Shown here: piece after piece, positions 34,548 to 43,868 of the stretch | How positions within the stretch are numbered: the first letter of the stretch is position 1 | Layout of the letters: every line of letters starts with the position of its first letter | NCBI GenBank assembly: GCA_947626435.1 | Contig: CANQSB010000003.1 | Location: 1-64,000 of the forward strand | From: an uncultured Lachnospiraceae bacterium | Lineage (GTDB): Bacteria > Bacillota > Clostridia > Lachnospirales > Lachnospiraceae | Direction of reading: 5' to 3' | Length of the DNA stretch: 64,000 nucleotides | Position numbers and translations under genes: made by a program | Notes under the pieces: model-generated | Told to the model about the DNA's origin: nothing | Seen by the model: the letters and a program-made list of their open reading frames with translations, nothing else | The model's database searches: none

Positions 34548-35879
34548 ATGGGTGAGAATTATAGGGTGACGAGGCTTTCGGGACCTGTGGATTGGGTTGT
34601 AGAGGTGCCGGGGTCTAAGAGTATGACGAACAGGGCGTTGCTGATGGCGGCGTTGGGTGATGGGAGGACTGTGCTGGAGGGGGTGCTTTTCAGTGATGAT
34701 TCGAGGTATTTTATTGGGGCTTTGAAGTCGCTGGGGTTTGAGGTGGATGTGGATGAGGTTAGTAAGCGTGTTGTCGTGAATGGATTGAGTGGGTGTATTC
34801 CTGTGGACAGGGGCGAGATTTATGTGGGGAGCGCGGGGACGGCGGCGCGTTTTCTTACGGCTATGTTGGGATTTTCCGGGGGGATATATACTATTCAGGC
34901 GTCGGAGCAGATGAAGCGCAGACCGATGCTGCCGCTGTTTGAGCTTCTTATGGATGCGGGGGTTAAGATTACCTATTTGGAGAAGGAGGGTTTTTTGCCT
35001 GTGCGTATTGTGGGAGCGGCGTATCGTACTGAATCGCAGAGAGCGGAGGATGAGAAATCGGGGAATGAGAGACTGGCAATGGATTTAGAGCTTGACATAA
35101 GCCGGAGTACGCAGTTTTTGAGTGCGTTGTTGCTTATTTCGCCTATGATAAAGCAGGGGCTTCATATAAGCATAACGAGTCAGAGGAAGGACGGTTCATA
35201 TATACGAATAACGCGTAAAATGATGGAGCAGTTTGGTGTGTGTGCGCGGTTTGACGGGGAGTGTTATGATGTTGGGAAGGACTGTGCGTATCGGGCGGGG
35301 ACTTATCAGATAGAGCCTGATGTTTCGGCGGCGTGTTATTTTTATGCGGCGGCGGCGCTTACGGGCGGCAGGGCTTTGGTTAGGAATGTCACTTGGGATT
35401 GTATGCAGGGCGATTTGCAGTTTTTGAGGGTGCTTGAAAAAATGGGATGTACGCTCAATGAAACGGCGGATGGGATAGAGGTGCGTGGCGCTGGAAACGG
35501 GAGGCTTAGCGGGATTACTGTCGATATGAAGGAATTTTCCGACCAGACAATGACGCTTGCGGCGATAGCGCCTTTTGCGGATGGGACTGTGCGCATTGAA
35601 AATGTGGGGCATATAAGGGGGCAGGAATCGGACAGGTTGAGCGCTATTTATACGGAGCTTACGCGGCTTGGCGTGAATTGCGTCGAGGAGGAGGAAGCGG
35701 TCACGATAGAGCCGTCTGTGCCGCACGCAGGCGTAGTGCAGACTTACGACGACCATAGGATGGCTATGGCGTTTGCGCTGATTGGGCTTAGGGTAGACGG
35801 GATAGAGATTGCTAATCCGCAGTGCTGCCGTAAGACATTTGAAAATTATTTTGAGCTTCTTGATGAGCTTACTAAATAA
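34548..35879 (+). CDS. aroA: 3-phosphoshikimate 1-carboxyvinyltransferase (EPSP synthase)
   Basis: 443 residues. Sixth step of the shikimate pathway: joins phosphoenolpyruvate to shikimate-3-phosphate. Visible: VEVPGSKSMTNRALLMAAL near residues 18-36 with the substrate-binding Lys and Arg; VGSAGTAARFLTAML; KRRPMLPL; SSTQFLSALLL-like SRSTQFLSALLL; and the C-terminal TYDDHRMAMAFAL. The VGSAGTAARF loop has Ser where many class I enzymes have Asn. The first third is G- and T-rich in its codons compared with the rest of the window. Confidence 0.95.
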   Translation: MGENYRVTRLSGPVDWVVEVPGSKSMTNRALLMAALGDGRTVLEGVLFSDDSRYFIGALKSLGFEVDVDEVSKRVVVNGLSGCIPVDRGEIYVGSAGTAARFLTAMLGFSGGIYTIQASEQMKRRPMLPLFELLMDAGVKITYLEKEGFLPVRIVGAAYRTESQRAEDEKSGNERLAMDLELDISRSTQFLSALLLISPMIKQGLHISITSQRKDGSYIRITRKMMEQFGVCARFDGECYDVGKDCAYRAGTYQIEPDVSAACYFYAAAALTGGRALVRNVTWDCMQGDLQFLRVLEKMGCTLNETADGIEVRGAGNGRLSGITVDMKEFSDQTMTLAAIAPFADGTVRIENVGHIRGQESDRLSAIYTELTRLGVNCVEEEEAVTIEPSVPHAGVVQTYDDHRMAMAFALIGLRVDGIEIANPQCCRKTFENYFELLDELTK

Positions 35880-35926
35880 ATGTGTAGCTTTGCGGATGTG
35901 GGAAGTCGTATATGGGAGATTAAATT

Positions 35927-36622
35927 ATGAGTGTATACAAGGTGGCTGTGATATCTGATACGCATGGCATTTTAAAGCCCGAAGTACTTGAAATTATCGG
36001 CACAGCGGACTTGGTGCTGCATGGAGGGGACATTGCCGACCAAAAGACGCTTGACAGGCTTAATGAAATCGCCAAGGTAGTTGCGGTGAGAGGAAACTGT
36101 GACGGCGAATGGGCGCGGGATATTTCAAATGAAGCGTTTTTTGAGGTGTGCGGCAGAAAGATTTATATGGTGCACAATAAAAAGAAGGCGTCGGATAAGG
36201 CGGAGGATGCCGATATCATAATTTACGGGCATTCGCATAAATACGAGGAAAAGGAAGCAGGCGGAAAGCTTTGGCTCAATCCGGGAAGCTGCGGAGCGGG
36301 GCGTTTCGGAATGCCGCTGACAATGGCTGTATTGGAGTTTGATGCTGAGAACGGGGATTTTTCGGTAAAGAGGATAGATTTATCGGCTAAAGGACAGCAC
36401 GATATATCAGGCAGCGACAGCCCGAAGTTTGGTGATGGCGATTTGCAGGAAACTGTCGCTATGGTAGTCGGTGACTTAAAAAGAGGAAAGTCCGTTGAAA
36501 ACATCGTAAAAGCACGCAAGCTTGAACGCGCGCTGACAGAGCAGATATGTCAGATTTATTTTACTCATCAGGGCATTGATGTGCAGGGAGTGCTTGACAG
36601 GATGGAGATTGCGGGGAAGTAA
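35927..36622 (+). CDS. YfcE/MJ0936-type metallophosphoesterase with C-terminal extension
   Basis: 231 residues. The first 150 form the calcineurin-like phosphodiesterase fold: VISDTHG, LVLHGGDIAD, VRGNCDG, and IIIYGHSHK followed by WLNPGSCG, supplying the metal ligands. The last 75 residues (after about KGQHDISGS) are a helical extension not seen in the minimal family. Physiological substrate unknown. A strong inverted repeat follows at 36654. Confidence 0.88.
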   Translation: MSVYKVAVISDTHGILKPEVLEIIGTADLVLHGGDIADQKTLDRLNEIAKVVAVRGNCDGEWARDISNEAFFEVCGRKIYMVHNKKKASDKAEDADIIIYGHSHKYEEKEAGGKLWLNPGSCGAGRFGMPLTMAVLEFDAENGDFSVKRIDLSAKGQHDISGSDSPKFGDGDLQETVAMVVGDLKRGKSVENIVKARKLERALTEQICQIYFTHQGIDVQGVLDRMEIAGK

Positions 36623-36653
36623 AACTTCAAAGATAACGACAATATAAAAAGAA

Positions 36654-36685
36654 AGCGGGCACTTTACTCCGCTAAAGTGCCCGCT
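36654..36685. terminator. Perfect 12-bp hairpin
   Basis: AGCGGGCACTTT at 36654-36665 and AAAGTGCCCGCT at 36674-36685 pair perfectly with an 8-base loop. There is no T-run, so it may act as a Rho-dependent stop, an RNA-stabilising hairpin or an operator instead. Confidence 0.55.
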
Positions 36686-36876
36686 ACTCGAACTTAACAA
36701 TATCATTGTATCACAAACAAAAATACAAGTCTAGTATTATTTCCCAAAAAGTTTATACTATATATGTAATGTAACTATTCACAATATGCAACCCTGTCAA
36801 GCCGGCGGCGGGAAGTGCATATGCAAATCAAGTGCGGCGCGAGCCTGCATTTGGTAAAGAAAGGTATGGTATAATT

Positions 36877-38961
36877 ATGGCGGAGAATAAGCAAATCAAA
36901 AGAGATGACGAGTGGCAGGCGGAAAAGAAGCATTTGGATGAGTGCAGAAAGCTTATAGCCTCAAACATTGAAGAGTATAAGCGGCAGTATGAAAAAATGC
37001 GTAAGGAGACCAAGGCGCTGTTTAATGAGGTGCAGGGCGGTAATGTGGAGCTTTACGACCAATTGCTTACATCGAGAAGCTTGGAGGAACACAGCCTTAA
37101 CCGGTTGAATAATAATAGGGCAGCGTATGATAAGCCGTTTTTTGGGAGGATTGATTACAGGAATTTAAGTGAAAAGCTTTTTGAGACGGTTTATATCGGA
37201 AAACATGGCGTAATGAGGGACAAGGTGAATGTCGAGATTGTGGACTGGCGCGCGCCTGTTTCGACGGTATATTATGAGAACGAGCTTGGGGCGGGCAGCT
37301 ACAGCACTCCTGAAAGCAGCTATGACATTGATTTGAAGCTGAAGCGCACATTTGATATTGAAGACGGCGCTCTGCAAGGGTATTATGACAGTGATGTGGC
37401 GGCGAACGACGAGCTGCTTGTGAAATATTTGAGCAAAAATCGCGACGCGGTACTTGGGGATATAATAGCCACTATACAGAAAGAGCAGAATGAAATCATA
37501 CGCGAAAGCCCGTTTCGCAATATCATAGTGCAGGGCGTGGCGGGCAGCGGCAAGACGACTGTGGCTATGCACCGTATTTCGTACATCATGTATAATTACA
37601 AAGAGCGTTTTACTTCAAATGAGTTTTGCATTGTGGGCGGCAGCGACCTTTTGATTGATTATATTACGGGCGGGCTTCCTGAGCTTGAGGTATACGATGT
37701 GAAGCATATGCGCATGGACGGGCTGCTTACATATCTTCTGAAAAAGGAGTGGAAAAAGAAATATAAGCTTGTGCCGCCGCAGCCTGATTTGGCATGGAAA
37801 AGCAAGATGCTGTTTGCGGAGGAGCTTGAAAATTATCTGTGGCGTATGAGGCGCAAGCTTTTGGACGGATGCGAGGTTTCGGATGATGAAATTGGAATGC
37901 TGCTTTCGCGGAATAATAATGAAACATTTATTGCGGATAATCCTGATTATTCAATAAACAGGCTGCTTACTGTTCTTGATGAAAGGCTTAAAAGCAGGAT
38001 AAAGCTTCAATGCGTCGGGCGCGAGGAGGTTGACATTTATAAAAGGAAGCTTGCGCAGTATAGGAATTATTTCAAGGCGTATTGCTATAAGGGCGATGTT
38101 GTAAGTATATATCTTAAATTCCTGCAAAGCTATGGCGCGGCTCATGATATAGATGTGACACGAGTGTCAGAAAACATTTCCGGCGGCTGTTTTGACATAT
38201 ATGATGTGGCGGCGATGCTGATTATATATTACAGGGTGCTGCAGAAAAAGCCCGATGAGGAGTTTGGGCAGATGTTCATAGATGAGGCGCAGGATTTTGG
38301 GGCGGCAGTGTATTATGCGCTGAGGACGGTGCTGCCTGAATGTTTTTTTACTGTTATGGGTGATGTTTCGCAGAATGTGAATTATGAGTGTGGCATGAAT
38401 GACTGGGACGACATGCGGGAGAAAGTTTTTTGCGGCGAAAAGGATTGCTTTAAGCTGCTTGCAAAGAGCTATAGAAATACGATTGAGATTTCCGAGTTTG
38501 CGGGCAAGGTGCTGGAAAGCGCGTCAAAGGGGGCGTATAAAATCGAGCCTGTTATACGACATGGGGAGCCTGTGCATTTTATAGACAGTATATCGTTGGA
38601 GGAGACGGCAGGAATTTGCGCGGAAACGATAGAAAGTATGCTGAAAAAGGGATATGAAACTATCGCTGTGATTTGCTTTGATGATGTGCAGAAGGCGGAG
38701 GCGGAAAAAAGAATTGGCAGGCTGCTTGCAGACAGTGGACAAACAAAGATAAAGTTTGCGGAAACGGATAAGGATAGCTTTGGAAAAGGCGTGACTGTGC
38801 TGACTGTGCCTGAGACTAAAGGATTGGAATTTGATTGTGTGGTACTGTGGAGGGCGGACTTTGAGGAGTGCAGGGAAAATCCGAAAGCGGCGAAGCTGAT
38901 GTATGTCGCTGTGACTAGGGCTTTGCATGAGCTGTTTGCTGTGGGAAGTGATAAGGCATAG
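36877..38961 (+). CDS. HelD-like UvrD/Rep-family ATPase
   Basis: 694 residues. HelD proteins are SF1-type ATPases that release RNA polymerase from DNA. The N-terminal coiled coil (about residues 1-75, DDEWQAEKKHLDECRKLI) is the secondary-channel arm of that family. Walker A is VQGVAGSGKTTVAMHRISY; Walker B is QMFIDEAQDFGAAVYY; motif IV region LAKSYRNTIEISEFA; and a C-terminal VPETKGLEFDCVVLW and LMYVAVTRALHELF. A TGGTATAAT string at 36866 just before the ATG is too close to act as its promoter. Start ATG 36877 chosen for the normal N-terminus. Confidence 0.88.
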   Translation: MAENKQIKRDDEWQAEKKHLDECRKLIASNIEEYKRQYEKMRKETKALFNEVQGGNVELYDQLLTSRSLEEHSLNRLNNNRAAYDKPFFGRIDYRNLSEKLFETVYIGKHGVMRDKVNVEIVDWRAPVSTVYYENELGAGSYSTPESSYDIDLKLKRTFDIEDGALQGYYDSDVAANDELLVKYLSKNRDAVLGDIIATIQKEQNEIIRESPFRNIIVQGVAGSGKTTVAMHRISYIMYNYKERFTSNEFCIVGGSDLLIDYITGGLPELEVYDVKHMRMDGLLTYLLKKEWKKKYKLVPPQPDLAWKSKMLFAEELENYLWRMRRKLLDGCEVSDDEIGMLLSRNNNETFIADNPDYSINRLLTVLDERLKSRIKLQCVGREEVDIYKRKLAQYRNYFKAYCYKGDVVSIYLKFLQSYGAAHDIDVTRVSENISGGCFDIYDVAAMLIIYYRVLQKKPDEEFGQMFIDEAQDFGAAVYYALRTVLPECFFTVMGDVSQNVNYECGMNDWDDMREKVFCGEKDCFKLLAKSYRNTIEISEFAGKVLESASKGAYKIEPVIRHGEPVHFIDSISLEETAGICAETIESMLKKGYETIAVICFDDVQKAEAEKRIGRLLADSGQTKIKFAETDKDSFGKGVTVLTVPETKGLEFDCVVLWRADFEECRENPKAAKLMYVAVTRALHELFAVGSDKA

Positions 38962-39040
38962 AGGAAAGATTTATAGTGCGGACTTTCGTGCCGGAAAGAA
39001 AATTTGTAAAGGTGTGTATTGGCTTTTTGATTTGGCAGAG

Positions 39041-39069
39041 TTGACACTTAGGTATATGTTGAATATAAT
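39041..39069 (+). promoter_or_regulatory. Promoter of the second yefM
   Basis: TTGACA at 39041-39046, 17-base spacer, TATAAT at 39064-39069, followed by degraded GTAC-type operator sequence (ATACTTAAATATGTAC near 39076). It resembles the promoter at 105-133 closely, including the AATATAATAAAA after the -10, indicating a common origin. Confidence 0.75.
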
Positions 39070-39195
39070 AAAAATACTTAAATATGTACTGTTTTAAGTA
39101 TATTAGGTAATTGCGAAATGTATTCTAAATTTTATGTTGTTGAATAGAGTTCCGTAAATGCTTATTAAGTACGGAAAAGAAAGGAAGTGTGAAGT

Positions 39196-39447
39196 ATGAT
39201 TGCCACTAAGCCGATTGATTTAAGAGCTAATCTGAAAAGTTACCTTGATGACGCTTTTAACGGAGAGCCTGTAATTGTTTCAAGGAAAAATAATAGAAAT
39301 GTTGTTATCGTGTCTGAGCGTGAGTATAATGATTTGATTAAAGCGAAGCGAAACGCCGAGTATCTGAAAAAACTGCAGCGAGGCATTTCTGCCCTTAATG
39401 ACGGCAAAGGTACAGAACATGAAATAATTGAGGACTATGACGAATGA
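39196..39447 (+). CDS. yefM: YefM/Phd-type antitoxin, second copy
   Basis: 83 residues, the standard YefM length. The first 48 residues are nearly identical to the copy at 188, including NRNVVIVSEREYNDL, then the tails diverge. A GAAAGGAAG site precedes the ATG. It overlaps the toxin gene by ATGA. The antitoxin looks intact while its toxin does not, so it may now act alone or cross-bind the toxin at 516. Confidence 0.9.
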   Translation: MIATKPIDLRANLKSYLDDAFNGEPVIVSRKNNRNVVIVSEREYNDLIKAKRNAEYLKKLQRGISALNDGKGTEHEIIEDYDE

Positions 39448-39725
39448 AAAAGATATGGTTTGATGAAGCATGGGAAGAATATCTTTACTGGCAGACACAG
39501 GATAAGAAAACCATAAAGCGGATAAATATGCTTTTAAAGGATATAGAACGGGCGAATTTTGAAGGAATAGGCAAGCCCGAACCGTTAAAAGGAGATTATT
39601 CGGGATTTTGGAGTCGTCGCATTGATGAGAGTAACCGTTTGATATATCGTATTAATGCGGAATACTTGAAATTTTGTCATGTAAAGGGCATTATGAGGAT
39701 TAACACAACACGAATTACTTATTGA
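39444..39725 (+). pseudogene. yoeB: YoeB-type toxin, second copy, frameshifted at the C-terminus
   Basis: The first 72 or so residues are YoeB-like (EEYLYWQTQDKKTIKRIN, GIGKPEPLKG, SRRIDESNRLIYRINAE). After that the frame reads KFCHVKGIMRINTTRITY instead of the conserved end. The expected end LEILSCKGHYED with a TAA is present in another frame at 39665-39703. One missing base near 39663-39666 explains this. The catalytic C-terminal His-Tyr is lost from the product, so toxin activity is probably gone. Confidence 0.85.
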
Positions 39726-39748
39726 TGGATAGGAAAGGATGTAAATAA

Positions 39749-40924
39749 ATGAAATACAGACTTGACAGATACGGCAATCAAATTTCACAGCTTGGCTATG
39801 GCTGCATGCGGTTTACCAAAAAAGGAAATGCAATCGATTACGAAAAGGCGGAGAAAGAGGTGCTGCTTGCCATTGAAGGCGGCGTCAATTATTTTGATAC
39901 CGCGTATATTTATCCGGGCAGCGAGGAATGTCTGGGGCGTATTTTGGATGAAAACAAGTGCCGCGATAAAGTCTATATCGCGACGAAGCTTCCGCAGTAC
40001 ATTATGCGTTCGTCCGCGGCAATTGACAAAACCTTTAACGAGGAGCTTTCGCGCCTGCGCACTGACTATATCGATTATTATTTGATGCATATGTTTACGG
40101 ACTATGCGGAGTGGGAGCATTTAAAGACATTAGGCATTGAGGATTGGATTGAGAAAAATAAGGCGGCAGGGCGTATCCGCAATATCGGTTTTTCTTACCA
40201 TGGCGATACGGATATGTTTTTGAAAATTTTGGACGCATATGACTGGGATTTCTGCCAGATTCAGTATAATTATCTGGACGAGCATACGCAGGCGGGGAGA
40301 AAAGGTCTGCAGGCGGCAGCAGCCAAGGGCATACCTGTGATTATTATGGAGCCTTTGCGCGGCGGCAAGCTTGTCAATCTGCCCGATAAGGCAAAACAGG
40401 CGCTGGCTTCGGACAGCAAAGGCTATACTCCCGCGGAGCTGGGGCTTCGTTGGCTTTGGAACCAGCCCGAGGTGAGCTGTGTGCTTTCGGGCATGAATTC
40501 CGAGGATATGGTAAAGGAAAACATCCGCATTGCGTCCGAGGCGGAGGCGGGGGATTTTACTGAGGAAGACATGGAGATAGTGGAGCAGATAAAGAAGATT
40601 ATCCGCGAGCGCGAAAAGGTAGGATGTACGGGCTGTCGCTATTGTATGCCATGTCCGAAGGGCGTTGACATCCCGGGCAATTTCTACTATTACAACCTGA
40701 TGTATATGGAGAAAAAATCGTCCGCCCGCTTTGAATTTGCACAGAACATGGGAATGCGCAAGGAGCCGGGCTTTGCTTCACAGTGCGTTGGCTGCGGCAA
40801 ATGCGAAAAACATTGTCCGCAGCATATAAATATTCGTGAAAAATTAAAGGAAGCCGACAAAGAGCTTAGACCGCTGCCTTATAAGCTTGGTATCAATGCG
40901 GCGCGAAAGTTTATAATTAAGTAG
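39749..40924 (+). CDS. Aldo/keto reductase with C-terminal [4Fe-4S] ferredoxin domain
   Basis: 391 residues. The first 290 form the aldo/keto reductase barrel: GYGCMRF, NYFDTAYIYPGSEECLG with the catalytic-type Asp and Tyr, ATKLPQYI, and YYLMHMFTD. The C-terminal region carries CTGCRYCMPCPKGVDIP and CVGCGKCEKHCPQHINI, two [4Fe-4S] sites. Such fused proteins are common in Clostridia and are thought to move electrons between ferredoxin-type carriers and an unknown carbonyl substrate. It starts 23 bases after the frameshifted yoeB. Confidence 0.92.
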   Translation: MKYRLDRYGNQISQLGYGCMRFTKKGNAIDYEKAEKEVLLAIEGGVNYFDTAYIYPGSEECLGRILDENKCRDKVYIATKLPQYIMRSSAAIDKTFNEELSRLRTDYIDYYLMHMFTDYAEWEHLKTLGIEDWIEKNKAAGRIRNIGFSYHGDTDMFLKILDAYDWDFCQIQYNYLDEHTQAGRKGLQAAAAKGIPVIIMEPLRGGKLVNLPDKAKQALASDSKGYTPAELGLRWLWNQPEVSCVLSGMNSEDMVKENIRIASEAEAGDFTEEDMEIVEQIKKIIREREKVGCTGCRYCMPCPKGVDIPGNFYYYNLMYMEKKSSARFEFAQNMGMRKEPGFASQCVGCGKCEKHCPQHINIREKLKEADKELRPLPYKLGINAARKFIIK

Positions 40925-41071
40925 TGTAATGGCGAGCGATTAAAAGGTGTGCAATGATTTTGCTGAAAAGCGTAGAGGCATGCGAATTTGTACAGTTTGC
41001 CTAATAAATGTAAGACATGATTTTGTGCAAAAATGCCTTTGACTTTTGGGATTGTTGTAAATAAAATAATA

Positions 41072-41127
41072 ATAAACGTGTAGCAGGACTGCGTAAATCC
41101 AGTTATCTGTCACACGTTTATTTTTTT
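41072..41127 (+). terminator. Long terminator hairpin
   Basis: ATAAACGTGT at 41072-41081 pairs with ACACGTTTAT at 41112-41121, with further partial pairing inside the 30-base loop, followed by T from 41121. It separates the aldo/keto reductase from the MATE gene. The inner pairing leaves room for a regulatory RNA, but no known riboswitch was recognised. Confidence 0.65.
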
Positions 41128-41217
41128 GTAAAAAGATAAAGCACTGCCGTAGGGCGGTGTTATACCGATTTGAGTCTGCATTTAATTATGCGGGCGTGCA
41201 GGAAAGGGAGGATTAAG

Positions 41218-42636
41218 ATGGAAACAAATCAATTTTTGGGAACGGAGCACATCGGGCGGCTTATGGGAAAATATGCCGTGCCCTGCATTATCTCGCTTTT
41301 AGTGGGTGCGCTCTACAATATCGTGGATCAGATATTCATTGCAAATGCCGCGTATCTTGGTTCATACGGAAACGCCGCCAATACGGTGGTATTTCCGCTG
41401 ACGGTAATCGCGCTTGCCATAGCTGTGATGGCGGGCGACGGTTGCTGTGCGTTTGTGAGCCTGTGTCTTGGCAAAGGCGAGCCTGAAAAAGCGAGGAAAA
41501 GCGTGGGAAACGCCGTAGTGTTTATAATTGTGACAAGTTTGATTTTGTCTGTTGTGTATCTGTTGTTTAGCGACGGCATCATTGCGATGTTCGGTGGTAC
41601 GGTAAATGCGGAAACCTTTAAATACTCAAAGGAATATTTTTTCTATATTTCACTGGGCATTCCTTTTTATATGTTCGGGCAGGCGATGAACCCTATTATC
41701 AGGGCAGACGGCAATCCGAGGTTTGCAATGGTTTCCACGCTTGCGGGCGCGGTTTTAAACATTATTCTCGACCCGATATTTATATTTTCGTTCAAATGGG
41801 GAATGATGGGCGCGGCAGTCGCTACTGTAGCGGGGCAGATTGTTACGGCGGTTTTGGCAGTGTGGTATCTGTTGAATATGAAGACGGTAAAGCCTGTGAA
41901 GTCAGATTACCTTATAAATCTGAGCATTTCAAAGAAGACGCTGACGCTTGGCATATGCAGTTTTTTGTCGCAGATTTCGCTTGTCGCGGCGATGGCGGCT
42001 ATCAACAATATGATACGCAAATACGGCGCGCTTGACGAGATTTTCGGGCAGGAGCAGTTTGCGCAGATACCGATGGCGGTAGTGGGAATTGTAATGAAGT
42101 TTTTCCAGATTGTTATTTCAATAGTGGTAGGCATGGCGGCAGGCTGTATTCCCATTGTGGGCTATAATATGGGAGCGGGATTGAAGCGGCGGGTAAAAGA
42201 ACTGTTTACGAGGCTGCTTGTCGCCGAGGCGTGCGTTGGCACTGTGGCGTTGGTAACTGTTGAATTTTTCCCGAGGCAGCTTATTGCGATTTTCGGCGCG
42301 GCGAATGAGAGTGTGTATTATACTGATTTTGCAGTTAGGGCGTTTCGCATTTATTTGTGTATGATAATTTTTGCGTGCGTCAACAAGGCGTGCTTTATAT
42401 TTTTGCAGGCTATGGGTAAGGCGGCTGCGTCAACGCTGCTTTCTATGGTGAGGGAGATTGTGTTTGGCGTGGGATTTGCGCTGCTGCTGCCTATAAAATT
42501 CGGGCTTGACGGAGTTTTGTATTCTATGCCTGTGTCGGATATGCTGACATTTGTGATTGCGGCGGTGCTTATTTGGCATACATATAGGGAGCTTGATGTG
42601 GGGGAGGAGAGTTGTAGGGAAAAGTTGGCGGCGTAA
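41218..42636 (+). CDS. MATE family efflux transporter
   Basis: 472 residues with about 12 membrane segments. MATE proteins export drugs or metabolites using a sodium or proton gradient. Visible: LLVGALYNIVDQIFIANAA near the N-terminus, GDGCCAFVSLCLGKGEPEKA, IIRADGNPRFAM, LNIILDPIFIFSFKWGMMGA and a second-half repeat with PIVGYNMGAG. The ATG at 41218 follows AAGGGAGGA. Pieces of a close copy lie downstream in both orientations (44608 and 44690). Confidence 0.93.
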   Translation: METNQFLGTEHIGRLMGKYAVPCIISLLVGALYNIVDQIFIANAAYLGSYGNAANTVVFPLTVIALAIAVMAGDGCCAFVSLCLGKGEPEKARKSVGNAVVFIIVTSLILSVVYLLFSDGIIAMFGGTVNAETFKYSKEYFFYISLGIPFYMFGQAMNPIIRADGNPRFAMVSTLAGAVLNIILDPIFIFSFKWGMMGAAVATVAGQIVTAVLAVWYLLNMKTVKPVKSDYLINLSISKKTLTLGICSFLSQISLVAAMAAINNMIRKYGALDEIFGQEQFAQIPMAVVGIVMKFFQIVISIVVGMAAGCIPIVGYNMGAGLKRRVKELFTRLLVAEACVGTVALVTVEFFPRQLIAIFGAANESVYYTDFAVRAFRIYLCMIIFACVNKACFIFLQAMGKAAASTLLSMVREIVFGVGFALLLPIKFGLDGVLYSMPVSDMLTFVIAAVLIWHTYRELDVGEESCREKLAA

Positions 42637-42661
42637 GGGCAGCAATGTGTTGGCAAGCGGC

Positions 42662-42711
42662 GAAGTCAGCCGACTATGTCCGCGCGCGTGCGGACATAGT
42701 CGGCTGACTTC
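42662..42711. repeat. Perfect 22-bp inverted repeat (strong hairpin)
   Basis: Positions 42662-42683 (starting GAAGTCAGCCGAC) are the exact reverse complement of 42690-42711, with a 6-base loop. It lies 26 bases after the MATE gene. It may serve as a terminator, but the run after it (TTTGGTTG) is weak, and its GC content and length are more like a repetitive extragenic palindrome. Confidence 0.7.
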
Positions 42712-42764
42712 TTTGGTTGTTGGCGGGGACTGGGTGTTGTGGGACAAGAGGTTTATAATATGCG

Positions 42765-42790
42765 ATTTCCATTGAAAAATCAATGGAAAT
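42765..42790. repeat. Perfect 11-bp hairpin upstream of the XRE regulator
   Basis: ATTTCCATTGA at 42765-42775 pairs with TCAATGGAAAT at 42780-42790 around an AAAA loop. It overlaps a 19-base sequence (42786-42804) repeated exactly at 45125-45143. Confidence 0.6.
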
Positions 42791-42906
42791 TATGCGAAAT
42801 TAAGAATAATAAAATGTATGAAACGCAAAGTTGACAAAACGAAACTGTAGATTTGTTGTCTTTTGAGTGCGGTTGATGATAAAATGTCTGCAGGAGGTGG
42901 ATGGAA

Positions 42907-43827
42907 ATGACGCTGGGGCAGAAATTAAAGGCGCTTTTGAAGGACAATAATATGACGCAGGAGGATTTGGCGGAGAGGCTTGATGTATCGCGGCAGGCAG
43001 TGGGGAAGTGGGTGAATGACAAGGGAATACCTGAAGTGGGGAAGCTTGTGCAGATTAGCAGGCTGTTCGGGGTATCGACAGACTATCTGCTGAAAGAGGA
43101 GTGCGAGGAAAAGAGCGCGTTAATGGAAAAGGCGATGGAAGAAAATGGCGCATCTGAAAGCGGATTTTATGTCAGCCAGGAGATGCTGAATGGATATTTG
43201 CTGTATTGCAGACGGAATGTGAGACGGATTGCGGGGGGAATTAGCCTTTTTATATTGTCAAATATTTTTGATTGCTTTGGCAGTGACAGCATAATGATGT
43301 CATTGTTCTATTGGCTTACAATGATGGCGGGGATAGCCATTGTTCTTCTGCAGTTTTTTCAGATTGGGCAGTATCAGAAAATCAAAAATGGACATCTTAT
43401 ATTTGACGATAAGGTGTATGAGGATTTTAAGAAACAGCGGGAAAGCAGAAGAAAAAAATACGCTTTTGCAGTTATTGCAGGAGTAGCTGTCCTTATGGCG
43501 AGCTCTGAAATGCAAGGCGTGCTGACGGTATATCTGGGGCAGGCGGTTTGCGAGGTTTTGGAATGGGCGGCGGATACGGTGTGGATAGCGCTTATCATAT
43601 GGGCAGGAATGTCTATGCATGCTGACAGTATTGTTGTAAAAAACACTGAGCATTTCCCACAAAGCGGCAATATGAAAAGGTATCGCTGGGTATATATGGC
43701 GTTACCTGTCACAGCCGCGGCTGTCTGGATTGGGATAGTGACAAATGCATGGAGTCCGTATGCGCCTATCATAATTCTGTTCTGCTGTTTACTGGTGACG
43801 ACATGCAAATTGCTTATAGAAAAGTGA
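42907..43827 (+). CDS. XRE-family HTH regulator with membrane domain
   Basis: 306 residues. The first 65 are a Cro/C1-type helix-turn-helix: LGQKLKALLKDNNMTQEDLA and VSRQAVGKWVNDKGIPEVGK. The rest has four or five membrane segments (for example GISLFILSNIFDCFG, YWLTMMAGIAIVLLQ and MALPVTAAAVWIGIV). Membrane-tethered XRE regulators of this shape are common in Firmicutes and may sense envelope stress. The ATG at 42907 is 9 bases after AGGAGG; the ATG at 42901 is only 3 bases after it. Confidence 0.85.
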   Translation: MTLGQKLKALLKDNNMTQEDLAERLDVSRQAVGKWVNDKGIPEVGKLVQISRLFGVSTDYLLKEECEEKSALMEKAMEENGASESGFYVSQEMLNGYLLYCRRNVRRIAGGISLFILSNIFDCFGSDSIMMSLFYWLTMMAGIAIVLLQFFQIGQYQKIKNGHLIFDDKVYEDFKKQRESRRKKYAFAVIAGVAVLMASSEMQGVLTVYLGQAVCEVLEWAADTVWIALIIWAGMSMHADSIVVKNTEHFPQSGNMKRYRWVYMALPVTAAAVWIGIVTNAWSPYAPIIILFCCLLVTTCKLLIEK

Positions 43828-43868
43828 TTAGATTTGTTTAAAGTATCAGATGAAATGAGGGTTAAATT

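Noticed and set aside
36866-36874. TGGTATAAT as the promoter of the HelD-like gene
   Set aside because: It ends 2 bases before the ATG, so transcription would start inside the gene. Probably chance.
41072-41217. A riboswitch before the MATE gene (for example a guanidine or drug-sensing type)
   Set aside because: The hairpin with T-run is adequately explained as the terminator of the aldo/keto reductase gene, and no known aptamer core was recognised.
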